Positions 8,366 to 17,263 are shown, counted from the first letter of the stretch. The stretch: 64,000 nt of DNA from JBBROS01 sp965213855 (GCA_965213855.1 CBDCAA010000008.1:1612001-1676000); one strand, 5' to 3'. Numbers and translations: made by a program. The notes: generated by a model from the letters alone, not told the origin.

Positions 8366-9106
8366 TCAACGGACGGGGAGCGATTGGTAGCCCGAGATCG
8401 CCTGGTCGACCTGTGGCCCATCCAGGTCTCGCCTTAGCAGGCTTGCTGCCTCGTCCGGATGGCCATCGATGGCCAGCACCGCGGCGAGGTCGTGCCGTTC
8501 GCGCGGTGTCGCGTCCGCCCGGCTGCCGATCGGGCGCATGATCCGCACCGCCTCCTGGGCGCGGCCGGTGAGTGCCAGGGACAGCGCCAGGTTCACCTGC
8601 GGCGCGCGCAAGTCGGGCGCCGCCGCGATCGCCTCGCCATATGCTGCCTGAGCCGCCGCGTGACGGCCTTGCAGATCGCGCGCGATGCCGAGATTGTTGA
8701 GCGCCGCCGCATCGCGCGGATTGCTGGTGAGCGCATCGACGAACAGCGCCTCCGCCCGCGCCGGGTCGGTCCCGAGGGCGATCCTGCCTAGCCCCACCTT
8801 GGCCGGCGCCGACGACCCGTCGGTTTGCAGTGCCGCATTGTACGATGCGATCGCCTCCGCGTTGCGCCCCATCACCGTCATCGCGTCGCCCTGGCAGACC
8901 AGCAGCGCCGCGTCGCGCGGGCGTTTGGCGAGCAGCCCCGTGCAGATATTCAGCGCCAGGTCCGTCGAGCCGTTCGCCAAAGCAACCCGCGCCGTGTCGA
9001 GGCTCGGCTGTCCCGCCACCATCGTGTCGAGCGACGCGCACGCGCCCACGGACGCGGCCACCACCAGGGCGATCAGGGCCGAATGGGCAGGCAGGAAAAA
9101 GGTCAT
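8366..9106 (-). CDS. tadD: Tad-locus TPR lipoprotein (TadD-like)
   Basis: A 246-aa predicted lipoprotein with tetratricopeptide repeats. The N-terminus MTFFLPAHSALIALVVAAS leads into VGAC, a lipobox-like cleavage site at Cys ~23. Repeats follow, for example AEAIASYNAALQTDG, LNNLGIARDLQGRHAAAQAA and LRAPQVNLALSLALTGRAQE. TadD proteins are lipoproteins that act as pilotins or assembly factors for the Flp pilus secretin. A longer ORF begins with an ATG at 9175 that overlaps the tadC stop (ATGA), but its extra 23 residues would block a signal peptide, so 9106 is preferred. It is the last gene of the pilus operon. Confidence 0.82.
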   Translation of the reverse strand: MTFFLPAHSALIALVVAASVGACASLDTMVAGQPSLDTARVALANGSTDLALNICTGLLAKRPRDAALLVCQGDAMTVMGRNAEAIASYNAALQTDGSSAPAKVGLGRIALGTDPARAEALFVDALTSNPRDAAALNNLGIARDLQGRHAAAQAAYGEAIAAAPDLRAPQVNLALSLALTGRAQEAVRIMRPIGSRADATPRERHDLAAVLAIDGHPDEAASLLRRDLDGPQVDQAISGYQSLPVR

Positions 9107-9171
9107 CTCGATTTGACGTAGCCCGCTCCGGCGAGTCGGGAAACCCCCGACGGTCCGCACCGCCGGGCGCG

Positions 9172-10125
9172 TCATCCACCGCTGCTCATCGCCTTGCTGA
9201 TCTGGATCCCGGCCGGCCCGCCGACGACCATGAACACCGTCGGCAGGATGAACATGATCATCGGCAACGTCAGCAGGACCGGCAGCCGCGCCGCCCGCTC
9301 CTCAAACTTCGTGAGCGACGCCGTCCGCATCTCGTTCGACAGCACCCGCAGTGAATCGGATAGCGGCGTCCCATACTGCATCGTCTGCACCAAGGTGGAC
9401 GTCAGCCGGGTCAGGCTCTCCAACCCGGTGCGCTTGCCCAGGTTCGAGAGCGCCACGCTGCTGTCGGACATGATCTCCAGCTCGCGCACCGTGATCTGCA
9501 ACTCCTGGCACATCGCGGGATGGACGCCGCCCAGCTCGGACGCCACACGCGCCATAGCCGGCTCCAGGCTCAACCCGGCCTGGGCGCAGATCACCATCAG
9601 ATCCAGCGCGTCCGACAGGCCCTTCTCGATCTGGGCCAGGTGCCGGGCCCGTCGTTTCTTCAGGATCGTGTCGGGCGCCAGCAGCCCGCCGACGGCGCCG
9701 ATGCCGATGAACGCAATGGCCGTCGTCCCCTGCAGCCCCATGTAGCGGCCGAGGAAAAAGGCGGCCGCCGGCATGCCGAAGAGCATCGCGAGCTTGCTGC
9801 CGACGAACAGCGCCAGCGCGTTCGCCCCCCGGAAGCCGCTGGCCTGCAGCGTCTGCTGCAGGTCCGCCCGCGTCCGCCCGGGCAGGACCCCGCTTTGCAT
9901 CACCGCCCGCCCCAGCCCGGTCACGGCATTCTGTACCACCAGCCAGGGGCTCGCCTTGGCGCGCTTGACCGTGGCCTCGCCCGGCTTGGCCCACTCGCCG
10001 CGGGCCGCCTGGAACCGCGCCGCCCGCAGCACGTCCGTGTCCGACACCCGCAGCATCATCCAAGCCGCCAGCATCAGCACGCCCGCGCTGATCGCCGCCA
10101 CGATCAGCAGCACGATGATGGTCAT
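9172..10125 (-). CDS. tadC: Flp pilus inner-membrane platform protein TadC
   Basis: A 317-aa type II secretion GspF-like protein. One N-terminal membrane helix (MTIIVLLIVAAISAGVLMLA) is followed by paired central helices and the cytoplasmic GspF domain (LDLMVICAQAGLSLEPAMAR, ~180-200) and two C-terminal helices (LPVLLTLPMIMFILPTVFMV). TadB and TadC form the platform on which the CpaF/TadA ATPase drives pilin assembly. The ATG overlaps the stop of a 22-codon micro-ORF (ATGA), not tadB directly. GspF family membership is clear; TadC and not TadB by gene order and sequence. Confidence 0.92.
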   Translation of the reverse strand: MTIIVLLIVAAISAGVLMLAAWMMLRVSDTDVLRAARFQAARGEWAKPGEATVKRAKASPWLVVQNAVTGLGRAVMQSGVLPGRTRADLQQTLQASGFRGANALALFVGSKLAMLFGMPAAAFFLGRYMGLQGTTAIAFIGIGAVGGLLAPDTILKKRRARHLAQIEKGLSDALDLMVICAQAGLSLEPAMARVASELGGVHPAMCQELQITVRELEIMSDSSVALSNLGKRTGLESLTRLTSTLVQTMQYGTPLSDSLRVLSNEMRTASLTKFEERAARLPVLLTLPMIMFILPTVFMVVGGPAGIQISKAMSSGG

Positions 10126-10190
10126 ATCGCCAGCGCCTTGCCGACGCCCGAGATGGCGAGGGCCGTGCGCCGGCCGACCCTGGGCTTCAT
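10122..10190 (-). CDS. 22-codon micro-ORF coupling tadB to tadC
   Basis: It encodes MKPRVGRRTALAISGVGKAL then AI. Its ATG overlaps the tadB TGA (ATGA) and its TGA overlaps the tadC ATG (ATGA). The last codons are the same as the end of tadB (KALAI) because a 20-bp direct repeat (TCATATCGCCAGCGCCTTGC on the plus strand) occurs at 10122-10141 and 10187-10206. I infer that a partial duplication of the tadB tail opened a gap and that the micro-ORF keeps ribosomes coupled across it. No function for the peptide is claimed. Confidence 0.5.
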   Translation of the reverse strand: MKPRVGRRTALAISGVGKALAI

Positions 10191-11146
10191 ATCGCCAGCG
10201 CCTTGCTGATGATGGTGCGCATGGCGAACACGCCGATGCCGAGCGACAGGACCGCGGTGCCCAGGATCATCTGGCCGGTCGGGTTGGTGAACAGCAGCGA
10301 GATGTACTCCGGATTGATCAGGTAGATCGACCCGCCGCTCACGATCGGCAGCGCCGCCAGGATCAACGAACTCGTCCGCGCCTCCGACGACAGCGCGTGG
10401 CCGCGTTCGCGCATCGACACGCGCTTGCGCGTCACGTCGGCCAGCAGCTCCAGCGTTTCCGCAAGCCCGCCGCCGGTCTGGGCCTGCAGCGTCAGCGCAG
10501 CCGCGAAGAACCCGTACTCCGGCAGCCCGTTCCGCTCCGCCATCGTCCGCAGCGCGCTCTCCAGCGACGTCCCGATCAGCAGCGAGTCCGCCAACCGTCC
10601 GAACTCGCCCGAGGTCGGCTGCATGTCCTCGCGCGACACCGCCCGCAGCGCCTCGGTCACCGGAACGCCCACCCGCACCGCCCGCACGATCAGGCCGATC
10701 GCCACCGGCAACTGGTTGCGGAGCTTGTTCATCCGCTTCTGGATCATCGAGTTGAACACGCCGCGGCTGACGAACAGCGTCACGACCGGCAGCAGCCCCC
10801 ACGACAACGACCCGAACATGCCGTTGCCCAGCATCACCGCGAGCCGCCCGGCGACGACCGCGATGATCACCACCCAATACCACTGCAACGGGTACTGGTC
10901 CGTCCGCGCCAGCGAGAACCCGAACAGCCCGGCCAGCACCTCGCGCGGGTTGGTCTTGGACTTCTCCTCCCGCTTGGTGATCGACGGCGGCGCGATCGCC
11001 CGCTTCGGCCGCACCTCATCGGACACCGCCGCGATCCGGACCGCCACCTCCTTGTCGACCCGGCTGGTCCGAAGCAGTACCCACGACGCGATGCTCGCCA
11101 GTGCGATCATGAGCGTCACGACCAGCAGCAACGGGGCCGACAACAT
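10187..11146 (-). CDS. tadB: Flp pilus inner-membrane platform protein TadB
   Basis: A 319-aa GspF-like protein. The N-terminal membrane segment is MLSAPLLLVVTLMIALASIA, then a basic cytoplasmic region, two helices around WYWVVIIAVVAGRLAVML (~90-107), the GspF domain LPVAIGLIVRAVRVGVPVTE (~150-170), and C-terminal helices with ALPIVSGGSIYLINPEY, a segment typical of TadB. The ATG at 11146 shares one base with the cpaF stop (TGATG). Overlapping starts throughout the locus suggest one transcript. Confidence 0.92.
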   Translation of the reverse strand: MLSAPLLLVVTLMIALASIASWVLLRTSRVDKEVAVRIAAVSDEVRPKRAIAPPSITKREEKSKTNPREVLAGLFGFSLARTDQYPLQWYWVVIIAVVAGRLAVMLGNGMFGSLSWGLLPVVTLFVSRGVFNSMIQKRMNKLRNQLPVAIGLIVRAVRVGVPVTEALRAVSREDMQPTSGEFGRLADSLLIGTSLESALRTMAERNGLPEYGFFAAALTLQAQTGGGLAETLELLADVTRKRVSMRERGHALSSEARTSSLILAALPIVSGGSIYLINPEYISLLFTNPTGQMILGTAVLSLGIGVFAMRTIISKALAI

Positions 11147-12504
11147 CAATCGAGCTTCCCGTCCAGCGCCGCCATCCACTCGTTCTCGAGCTCGAAATAG
11201 ACCAGCCTTGGCATGAAGCTCGGCCGCGCCTTGCTCACCTTGTAGTGGCCGATCAGCTTCCCGTTCGTCCCCATCCCGGTGATCTCGTACTGGAAGATGT
11301 CGTTGAGCGTGATGACGTCGCCTTCCATCCCGCACACCTCGGTCACCTGCGTGATCCGCCGGCCGCCGTCGCGATGCCGCTCCACCTGCACGATGAGGTT
11401 CACCGCGCCGGCGATCTGCTGCCGGATCGCCTTCGACGGCAGCCCCATGTTGCCCATCTGGACCATGTTCTCGATCCGGGTGAGCGCGTCGCGCGTGTTG
11501 TTGGCGTGGATCGTGCTCATGCTGCCGTCATGGCCGGTGTTCATCGCCTGCAGCATGTCGAACGCCTCGCCGGCGCGCACCTCGCCGATGATGATCCGGT
11601 CCGGCCGCATCCGTAGCGCGTTGCGCACCAGGTCGCGCTGGTTGATCTCGCCGCGCCCTTCGAGGCTGGCCGGCCGGGTCTCGAGGCGTACCACGTGCGG
11701 CTGCTGCAGTTGCAGTTCGGCGGCGTCTTCGACCGTCAGCACCCGCTCGGTCGGGTCGATCAGCCGCGACATCGCGTTCATCAGCGTCGTCTTGCCCGAC
11801 CCGGTGCCGCCCGAGATGATCACGTTGAGCCGGATCGCCGACCCCAGCTCCAGCACCCGCGCGACCTGCGGCGTGAGCGCTCCGAACTCCACCAGCTTGT
11901 TGAAGTCGATCGACTTCTTGGCGAACTTCCGGATCGACACGTACGGGCCGTCGAGCGCCAGCGGCGGGAACACGATGTTGACGCGCGAGCCGTCCTTCAG
12001 CCGCGCGTCCACCATCGGGCTGCTCTCGTCCACTCGCCGCCCGACCGCGACCGCGATCCGCTGGCAGATGTTCGACAGGTGCGCCTGGTCGCGGAACTCG
12101 ACGTTCGACTGCACCACTCTGCCGAACCGCTCGACGAAGATGCGCTTGGGCCCGTTGATCATGATGTCGTTGATCGTCTGGTCCTCGAGCAGGATCTCGA
12201 GCGGTCCCAGCCCGATCATGTCGTGCACCAACTCGGTCGCGAGCGTCCGCTGCTCCTTCGCGTTCAGCTGCACCCGCCGTTGCGTCGCCAGGTCGCTGAT
12301 CAGCCGCTCGACCTCGCGTTCCAGGCGCTCGGGCGACAACATAGCCACCGTGCTCGGCTCGAGCTGGGCCAGGCAGAGCTGCCGCAACTGCGCGATCGAT
12401 TCGGGCGGCGCGGTGCTGCGCGCGGCCTCGACGACGTCGTTGGCCGGTTCGGGCGCCGCCGCCTCCGCCGTCTCCGTCCGCCGGCGCCCGAATGACGGCG
12501 TCAT
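11146..12504 (-). CDS. cpaF: Flp pilus assembly ATPase CpaF/TadA
   Basis: A 452-aa type II/IV secretion ATPase that powers pilin polymerisation. An N-terminal variable region (1-60) leads to the conserved N-domain (MIGLGPLEILLEDQTINDIM, ~97-116), then Walker A IISGGTGSGKTTLMN (~229-243), an Asp box (VLTVEDAAELQLQ), Walker B-like RPDRIIIGEVRAGEAFDML and the His box STIHANNTRDAL. The ATG at 12504 overlaps the cpaE stop (ATGA). Length and motifs match the family closely. Confidence 0.96.
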   Translation of the reverse strand: MTPSFGRRRTETAEAAAPEPANDVVEAARSTAPPESIAQLRQLCLAQLEPSTVAMLSPERLEREVERLISDLATQRRVQLNAKEQRTLATELVHDMIGLGPLEILLEDQTINDIMINGPKRIFVERFGRVVQSNVEFRDQAHLSNICQRIAVAVGRRVDESSPMVDARLKDGSRVNIVFPPLALDGPYVSIRKFAKKSIDFNKLVEFGALTPQVARVLELGSAIRLNVIISGGTGSGKTTLMNAMSRLIDPTERVLTVEDAAELQLQQPHVVRLETRPASLEGRGEINQRDLVRNALRMRPDRIIIGEVRAGEAFDMLQAMNTGHDGSMSTIHANNTRDALTRIENMVQMGNMGLPSKAIRQQIAGAVNLIVQVERHRDGGRRITQVTEVCGMEGDVITLNDIFQYEITGMGTNGKLIGHYKVSKARPSFMPRLVYFELENEWMAALDGKLD

Positions 12505-13754
12505 TTGCGACGGCCGAACAAGCGCAGCTTGCCCTTCTTGGCCGTCAGCTGCACCTCCTCCTCGGCGCCGTCCATCAACCGGCTGCCGGCGATCTGCGCA
12601 CTCAGCTCCTTGATCGCCGCCTGGAACGGGCCGCGCATCGTCGCCGCCGGCTTGCCCAGTGTCGCGGCCTGGCCGATCTGCTTCGGCAGGTCCGGGATGA
12701 CGATGTCCACGTTCGTCTTCAACGCGTCCTCGAACTGCCGCTTCGTCAAGCCGCCCGGAACGTTCTGCCGGTTCAGCACCAGGATCGGCCGCCGGGTCTG
12801 CTGCGACCCCGGCTTCATCGACGCGAGCCGCAGCGCGTCGCGCACGGAAGCGAGCGTCGGGTCCAGCACCAGCACGCGGCGGTGCGACAGGTCCAGCAGG
12901 TCGCGGTTCAGCGCCACCGGGCGGAACGGCACGTCGGCGACGATGAAGTTGTAGCGCCGCCGCAGCGCATCCACCAAGGTGCTCGCCGCCGTCGGCGCAT
13001 GCTCGTGCACGTCGCCCAGCGGCTCCTGCGTGCTCAGGACATGCAGCCGGTCCGATACCGGCTGTGCCGCGCGCTCGGCCAGCAGGCTGTCGATCCGGTC
13101 CGGCGTCTGCAGCGCCATGCTCAGCCCCCGGCCGGGCGGCACGTTCAGCAGGAACGACGCGATGCCGAAATGCAGGTCGCTGTCGAGCAGCACCGTATGG
13201 CGCCGGGCCATGACCCCGAAATACCACGCGAGGTTGACCGCCAGCGTGCTGGCGCCGACCCCGCCCCGCACGCCGGTGATCGTCACCATGCGCCCGCCCA
13301 GCGCCGCCTCGCCGACCGGCGCCCGGCCTTGCGCCACCGGGCCGAAATGCCGCGCCACCGTCTCGCGCAGCAGCGGCTTGGACAGGTATTCGCTGGCGCC
13401 GAACCCGCGGGTCACCTCGCGATAGAAGTCGAGGCTTGCCACGTCGCCGACCACCAGCACCGACACGTGCGGCTCGACCACGTCCGAGAGCTGCTCCAGC
13501 GCCGAAAGCGGGTTCTCCTCCCCGCTCAGATCAACGATCAGCACCCGCGGCGTCGCCACCTTCTGCATCGCCGTGATCGCCGCCCGCACGCCGCCGCGCC
13601 GGCATTCCACGCCGCCGGGCACGCTGTCGCTCATGCCATCGACCACGGCCGACTCCGTCGCCGAGTCGGTCACGAACGCCATGCAGTTCGACCGGTCCCG
13701 CCGCCCCTCGTCCAGCAGCCCGCCTTCCGCGGCCGCATTGTCGAGCGGCGGCAT
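12501..13754 (-). CDS. cpaE: Pilus assembly protein CpaE (TadZ), ParA/MinD-like
   Basis: A 417-aa protein with an N-terminal receiver-like domain (PRVLIVDLSGEENPLSALEQ, ~65-85; ending SEYLSKPLLRETV) and a C-terminal ParA/MinD-type domain that starts with the deviant Walker A MVTITGVRGGVGASTLAVNL (~158-177). The usual lysines of a P-loop are missing (GVRGGVGAST instead of a GKGGVGKT-type motif), as in many CpaE/TadZ members, which localise the pilus machinery at the pole. The start is an ATG at 13754 sharing a base with the cpaD stop. An internal ATG further on would delete part of the receiver-like region. Confidence 0.9.
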   Translation of the reverse strand: MPPLDNAAAEGGLLDEGRRDRSNCMAFVTDSATESAVVDGMSDSVPGGVECRRGGVRAAITAMQKVATPRVLIVDLSGEENPLSALEQLSDVVEPHVSVLVVGDVASLDFYREVTRGFGASEYLSKPLLRETVARHFGPVAQGRAPVGEAALGGRMVTITGVRGGVGASTLAVNLAWYFGVMARRHTVLLDSDLHFGIASFLLNVPPGRGLSMALQTPDRIDSLLAERAAQPVSDRLHVLSTQEPLGDVHEHAPTAASTLVDALRRRYNFIVADVPFRPVALNRDLLDLSHRRVLVLDPTLASVRDALRLASMKPGSQQTRRPILVLNRQNVPGGLTKRQFEDALKTNVDIVIPDLPKQIGQAATLGKPAATMRGPFQAAIKELSAQIAGSRLMDGAEEEVQLTAKKGKLRLFGRRK

Positions 13755-14068
13755 CAGTTCGGCGCCGGCGGCGCGGGCGCGTTCGAGCCGCTCGGCGCGC
13801 TTTCCGAGCTGCTCGACGGCAGCGGCGCCGCTTTGCCGGCCAGCAGCGCCGTCACTGGCACGGCCGCCTGGCTGCCAACGGTATACCGGTCGCCGTGCCC
13901 GCGGATGAGGTCGTTCGGGTTGGCCACCATCGCCGCCAGGTTTCGCGCATTCGCACCCACAGGCTGCCACTGCGCCGGCTTCAGGTACGGGTCCGTCGTC
14001 GCACAGCCTGAGACCAGGAGCAGGCCGACCAGCGCCGGCCTGCACGACTTGCTCACGCCGCGCCTCAT
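13754..14068 (-). CDS. cpaD: CpaD-like pilus lipoprotein, short form
   Basis: A 104-aa predicted lipoprotein. The signal ALVGLLLVSGC ends in a lipobox at Cys ~22. NARNLAAMVANPNDLIRG (~40-57) matches the conserved core of CpaD proteins. CpaD members known to me are around 200 residues with a longer N-terminal part; this one keeps mainly the core and a Pro/Ser-rich tail. It lies between the secretin gene cpaC and cpaE, the normal place for cpaD, with a 4-base overlap at the start (ATGA). Confidence 0.8.
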   Translation of the reverse strand: MRRGVSKSCRPALVGLLLVSGCATTDPYLKPAQWQPVGANARNLAAMVANPNDLIRGHGDRYTVGSQAAVPVTALLAGKAAPLPSSSSESAPSGSNAPAPPAPN

Positions 14069-15561
14069 TGGACCACGAAACCGGCTGCGCCCGGCAGCCG
14101 CTGTGGCGGGATGCCATGCGACTCGCCGACCTGGCGCAGCAACAGGATCCGCTCCAGGTCGTTCGGCGGCTGGTAGCGGTCGTTGCCCGTGCTCAATGCC
14201 GCGGGGTCGTCGACCGGGCGCACGATATAGGGCGTCACGATGATCACCAGCTCGGTCTCGTTGCGCTGATAAGCGCTGGAGCGAAACAGCGGCCCCAGGA
14301 TCGGCAGCTCGCCCAGGAACGGCAGCCCGCTGGTGATCTGCGTCGTGTTGTCCTGCAGCAGCCCGGCGATGGCGAAGCTCTGCCCGCTGCCCAACTCGAC
14401 GCTCGTCTCGGCCCGGCGGACGATCAGACCCGGGATCGCGAACTGCGATGCGCCGGCCGTGCCGCTGCTGTAGTTCACCGATCCGGTGTTGCTGAGCTGG
14501 CTCACCTCCGGCGCCACGTGCAGGTTGATGCGCCCGTCCGTCAGAACCGTCGGCACGACGTCGAGGCTCACGCCATACTTCTTGAAGGTCACCGTCACGG
14601 TGGTGCCGCCATTGCTGTTGGACGCGGCGCCGGTCACCGGGATCGGGAACTCGCCCCCGGCGAGGAAGCTGCCGGGCTGGCCGCTCATCACCGTCAGGTT
14701 CGGCTCGGCAAGGATTCGCAGCAGGTTGTCCTGCGCGAGCGCGTCGATGACCGCGTTGGCGTCCGGCGCGCCGACCCTCAGGGTGCCCGCGGCGGCACTG
14801 GCGATCCCGAGCCCGTTCGCCGTCCCGAAGTTCAGCGCGAACTTCCCGATCGAGCCCATGGTCTGCCAGTCGATCCCCAGCGCGCGCGTCACGTTGCGCT
14901 GGATCTCGACCACCCGGACCCGCAGGTTGATCTGGACCGAGCCCTGAACCGTCATCTGGTTCTCGATCGTCTGCCCGGCCGGCGCGAAGCCCTTCACGAT
15001 CGCGACCGCGCGCGCGGCGTCCGACGGCGAGCCCACAAATCCGGTGAGGATCATGCCGTTCGGCTGCGCGACCACGCGGATCCGGCTGCTCGGCAGCAGC
15101 CGCGCCAACGTCCCCTCCACCTCGCCCGAGGCGAACGAGCTCGGGCGCACCGACACCTCGAACTGCGCTACGGCGTGGCCGTCATTGTCCATCGCCGCGA
15201 CGGTGGTGCGGCCCGGGCCGACGCCGAACACGAACAGGGTATTCGGGCTCGCCGGACGCACCTCGGCCACGCGCGGATCGGCGACGAAGACGTTCGCCGC
15301 CGGGCCCGGCAAAGTCAGCACGCGGCCGTTGCCGGTTTCGAGCGACACGGCCTGGCGCCCCGGCTGCTCGACGACCGGCGCCGGGCGCGGTGCGGGCCCG
15401 GGCCCGGGCCCGGGCGCGGGGCGCGCAGGTGCCGGGCGCGCCGCGACCAGGGTGGCCACCGGCGCGGCGGACGCTTGCGCGAGGGACGGCGCGACCGGGC
15501 CGAGCAGCGTTGCTGTCAGCCCCGCCGCCGCGAGCCACGGCCTGGTCACGGGATGTCGCAT
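14065..15561 (-). CDS. cpaC: Flp pilus secretin CpaC (RcpA)
   Basis: A 498-aa outer-membrane secretin through which the pilus exits. A signal peptide (AAAGLTATLLGPVAPSLAQA) is followed by a Pro/Gly-rich stretch encoded by a GGGCCC-type hexamer repeat (15401-15422), an N-terminal pilus-assembly domain (VFVADPRVAEVRPASPNTLF), a BON-like segment (GEVEGTLARLLPSSRIRVV) and the secretin domain (~250-450) with VPTVLTDGRINLHVAPEVSQ and the ending GLPFLGELPILGPLFRS. The ATG at 15561 shares a base with the cpaB stop; a TTG one codon earlier is the alternative. Confidence 0.94.
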   Translation of the reverse strand: MRHPVTRPWLAAAGLTATLLGPVAPSLAQASAAPVATLVAARPAPARPAPGPGPGPAPRPAPVVEQPGRQAVSLETGNGRVLTLPGPAANVFVADPRVAEVRPASPNTLFVFGVGPGRTTVAAMDNDGHAVAQFEVSVRPSSFASGEVEGTLARLLPSSRIRVVAQPNGMILTGFVGSPSDAARAVAIVKGFAPAGQTIENQMTVQGSVQINLRVRVVEIQRNVTRALGIDWQTMGSIGKFALNFGTANGLGIASAAAGTLRVGAPDANAVIDALAQDNLLRILAEPNLTVMSGQPGSFLAGGEFPIPVTGAASNSNGGTTVTVTFKKYGVSLDVVPTVLTDGRINLHVAPEVSQLSNTGSVNYSSGTAGASQFAIPGLIVRRAETSVELGSGQSFAIAGLLQDNTTQITSGLPFLGELPILGPLFRSSAYQRNETELVIIVTPYIVRPVDDPAALSTGNDRYQPPNDLERILLLRQVGESHGIPPQRLPGAAGFVVQ

Positions 15562-16397
15562 CAAAACTTGAACTCCTTGCCCTCGGCGGCGCCGGTGAAC
15601 ACGCGCATCACGGTCGGCACGGGCTTGACGACGTGGTCGTTGAGCGCGCTGCTGACGTCGCCGGCCCAGGTCGTACCGTCCTTGTCCTCGCTCGGGCCGC
15701 GCTCGGCCGAGCGCACTGCGAGGCTCAGCTTGCCGAGCCGGGTCGCGACCTGGACCTGCTCGCCGTTGGACGACGACACCTCGAGCGTGATCGTGCGCGC
15801 CGGCAGGCTGTCGAGTGTGCCGGACGCGTTCTGCACCACCTGCTGGTCGATCGCGATCACCCGCACGTCGCGCAGCACCGTCTCGGCGGCGATCTTCTTG
15901 CCGGGCGACAGCCCCTGCTCGTCGAGCTGCTGGGTCAGGATCAGGTCCACCCGGTCGCCCGGCCAGATGAGGCCGGCCGCGCCGCTCACCGCATCGACGG
16001 CGACGGTGACGGCGCGATAGCCCGGGCGCAGCACGGCGGCCAGGAATCCATGGTCCCCCGGCCGCAGCACGTCGGCCGTCGTCAGCACGTCGCCGGGCGA
16101 CATGGACCGCCGGACCATGCCGCCCACCATGCCGCGCCTGGCCATCGGCTCCTCGCCGGCCACATACCCTTCGGGCAGCTTGTCCTGCTCCACCTCGCGG
16201 ATCGCGATCTCCTCCGGCTTCATGAGCGAGCCGGCCTTGAGCGCCTTTGCCGCGACCAGGACCTTGATCTTCTCGGCGGGCACCGAGGATGCCGCCGCGA
16301 CGGCGTCCTCGCTATGCGGCATCACCATCCAGATGATCGTCCCGAAGCCCGCCAGGCCGCAGGCGATCAACGCGAGCAGGGCAACGCGGACCATCAT
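15561..16397 (-). CDS. cpaB: Flp pilus assembly protein CpaB (RcpC)
   Basis: A 278-aa periplasmic/inner-membrane protein with an N-terminal helix (RVALLALIACGLAGFGTIIW) and an SAF domain (KIKVLVAAKALKAGSLMKPE, ~45-65; then GDVLTTADVLRPGDHGFLAA). The RcpC-type C-terminal region contains WPGDRVDLILTQQ and ARTITLEVSSSNGEQVQVA. CpaB is thought to act with the secretin at the outer membrane. Two ATGs at 16397 and 16394 overlap the cpaA stop; the first gives the ATGA overlap that is standard here. Confidence 0.92.
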   Translation of the reverse strand: MMVRVALLALIACGLAGFGTIIWMVMPHSEDAVAAASSVPAEKIKVLVAAKALKAGSLMKPEEIAIREVEQDKLPEGYVAGEEPMARRGMVGGMVRRSMSPGDVLTTADVLRPGDHGFLAAVLRPGYRAVTVAVDAVSGAAGLIWPGDRVDLILTQQLDEQGLSPGKKIAAETVLRDVRVIAIDQQVVQNASGTLDSLPARTITLEVSSSNGEQVQVATRLGKLSLAVRSAERGPSEDKDGTTWAGDVSSALNDHVVKPVPTVMRVFTGAAEGKEFKF

Positions 16398-16954
16398 GAA
16401 AGTGCTCCTGGGGCAAGCAGGGGAATGGCGATCATCGATCGGGCGAGCACGAAGCCGGCCCCGCAGGCGATCGCGACCGCATAGGGCAGCGGCCCGCCCC
16501 GCCGCAGCCGCCATCGCTCGGCCCGGAGCACGCGCGCCGCAAGCCCTGCCGGGCGGCCCGGCGCCGGCCGCGCCAATCGCCGCCGCGCGAACAGGTAGGG
16601 CATCGCCAGCACCGCCCCCGCGATCGACACGGCGGCCAGCAGCACCGGCACCAGATCGGGCGGGAACAGCAATGCGGACGCGGCCAGCAGTTTCACGTCC
16701 GCCCCGCCCATCAGGCCGCGCCGCCACAGCATGGCGCATAGCACGAAGACCGCGACCGCCGCGCCGAGAGCGAGCAGCGGGCTGCCCTGCCCCGACCAGG
16801 CCCGCGCGCCCTGCGAGATCAGGCCGGCCGCCACCACGGCCAACGACATCCGGTTCGGCACCGTGCGCGACATAACGTCATGCAGGGCCGCCACGCCGAG
16901 CGTGGCGACCCCGGCGACCGATCCGGCGGTGGCGATCGTTTCGAGCGCGACCAT
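16394..16954 (-). CDS. cpaA: Prepilin peptidase CpaA (TadV), A24 family
   Basis: A 186-aa polytopic aspartyl protease that cleaves Flp prepilins at the inner membrane. The two catalytic aspartates are seen in ALHDVMSRTVPNRMS (~23-37) and in MGGADVKLLAA (~82-92), with five to six hydrophobic helices in all. The short form without the N-methylating domain is normal for the Tad locus. It lies directly downstream of the two pilin genes, 22 bases after the second one. Confidence 0.92.
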   Translation of the reverse strand: MVALETIATAGSVAGVATLGVAALHDVMSRTVPNRMSLAVVAAGLISQGARAWSGQGSPLLALGAAVAVFVLCAMLWRRGLMGGADVKLLAASALLFPPDLVPVLLAAVSIAGAVLAMPYLFARRRLARPAPGRPAGLAARVLRAERWRLRRGGPLPYAVAIACGAGFVLARSMIAIPLLAPGALS

Positions 16955-16976
16955 GATCGAGCAGCCCCCGGCCGGA

Positions 16977-17150
16977 CTACGTCAGGTCGGACGCGACGTC
17001 GGTAAAGCGTTCCGAGAGCTGGTCGCCCAGGACCGTGAAGCCGGCGAGGATCACGGCGACCAGCACACCAGCGATCAAGCCATACTCGAGCGCGGTGACG
17101 GCCCGGCGGTCGGAACGGGGCGGCACGAAGGATGTGATGAACATGAGCAT
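16977..17150 (-). CDS. flp: Flp-type pilin, second copy
   Basis: A 57-aa class IVb prepilin. It starts at the ATG at 17150 (MLMFITS), preceded by GGAG at 5-8 bases. A longer ORF from 17204 would add 18 residues of no pilin character. The basic leader ends PPRSDRRA, then VTALEYGLIAGVLVAVILAG. The Glu at +5 and Tyr at +6 match Flp pilins, but position -1 is Ala and not the usual Gly. It shares the RAVTALEYGLIAGVLVAVI core with the first copy, but its tail (LGDQLSERFTDVASDLT) is more acidic. Confidence 0.9.
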   Translation of the reverse strand: MLMFITSFVPPRSDRRAVTALEYGLIAGVLVAVILAGFTVLGDQLSERFTDVASDLT

Positions 17151-17217
17151 CGGAGAACTCCTGCCAGTGACGACGAGCCAGCGTCCTGCCGGGGGTGTCA
17201 GCAAATTGAACTTAGGG

Positions 17218-17246
17218 GCAGCCGGCCGGGGATACCGGCCGGCTGC
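17218..17246. other. Perfect 12-bp inverted repeat between the two pilin genes
   Basis: The arms GCAGCCGGCCGG and CCGGCCGGCTGC are separated by five bases. No T-run follows on the minus strand, so it is not a full terminator. As an mRNA hairpin it could slow or process the transcript so that the first pilin is made in excess of the second pilin and the assembly genes. That role is inference from position. Confidence 0.6.
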
Positions 17247-17263
17247 CAGATGCGTCGGCCAGA

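Noticed and set aside
15401..15422. GGGCCC hexamer run as a recombination or regulatory site
   Set aside because: It is in frame inside cpaC and encodes a simple Pro-Gly linker after the signal peptide.
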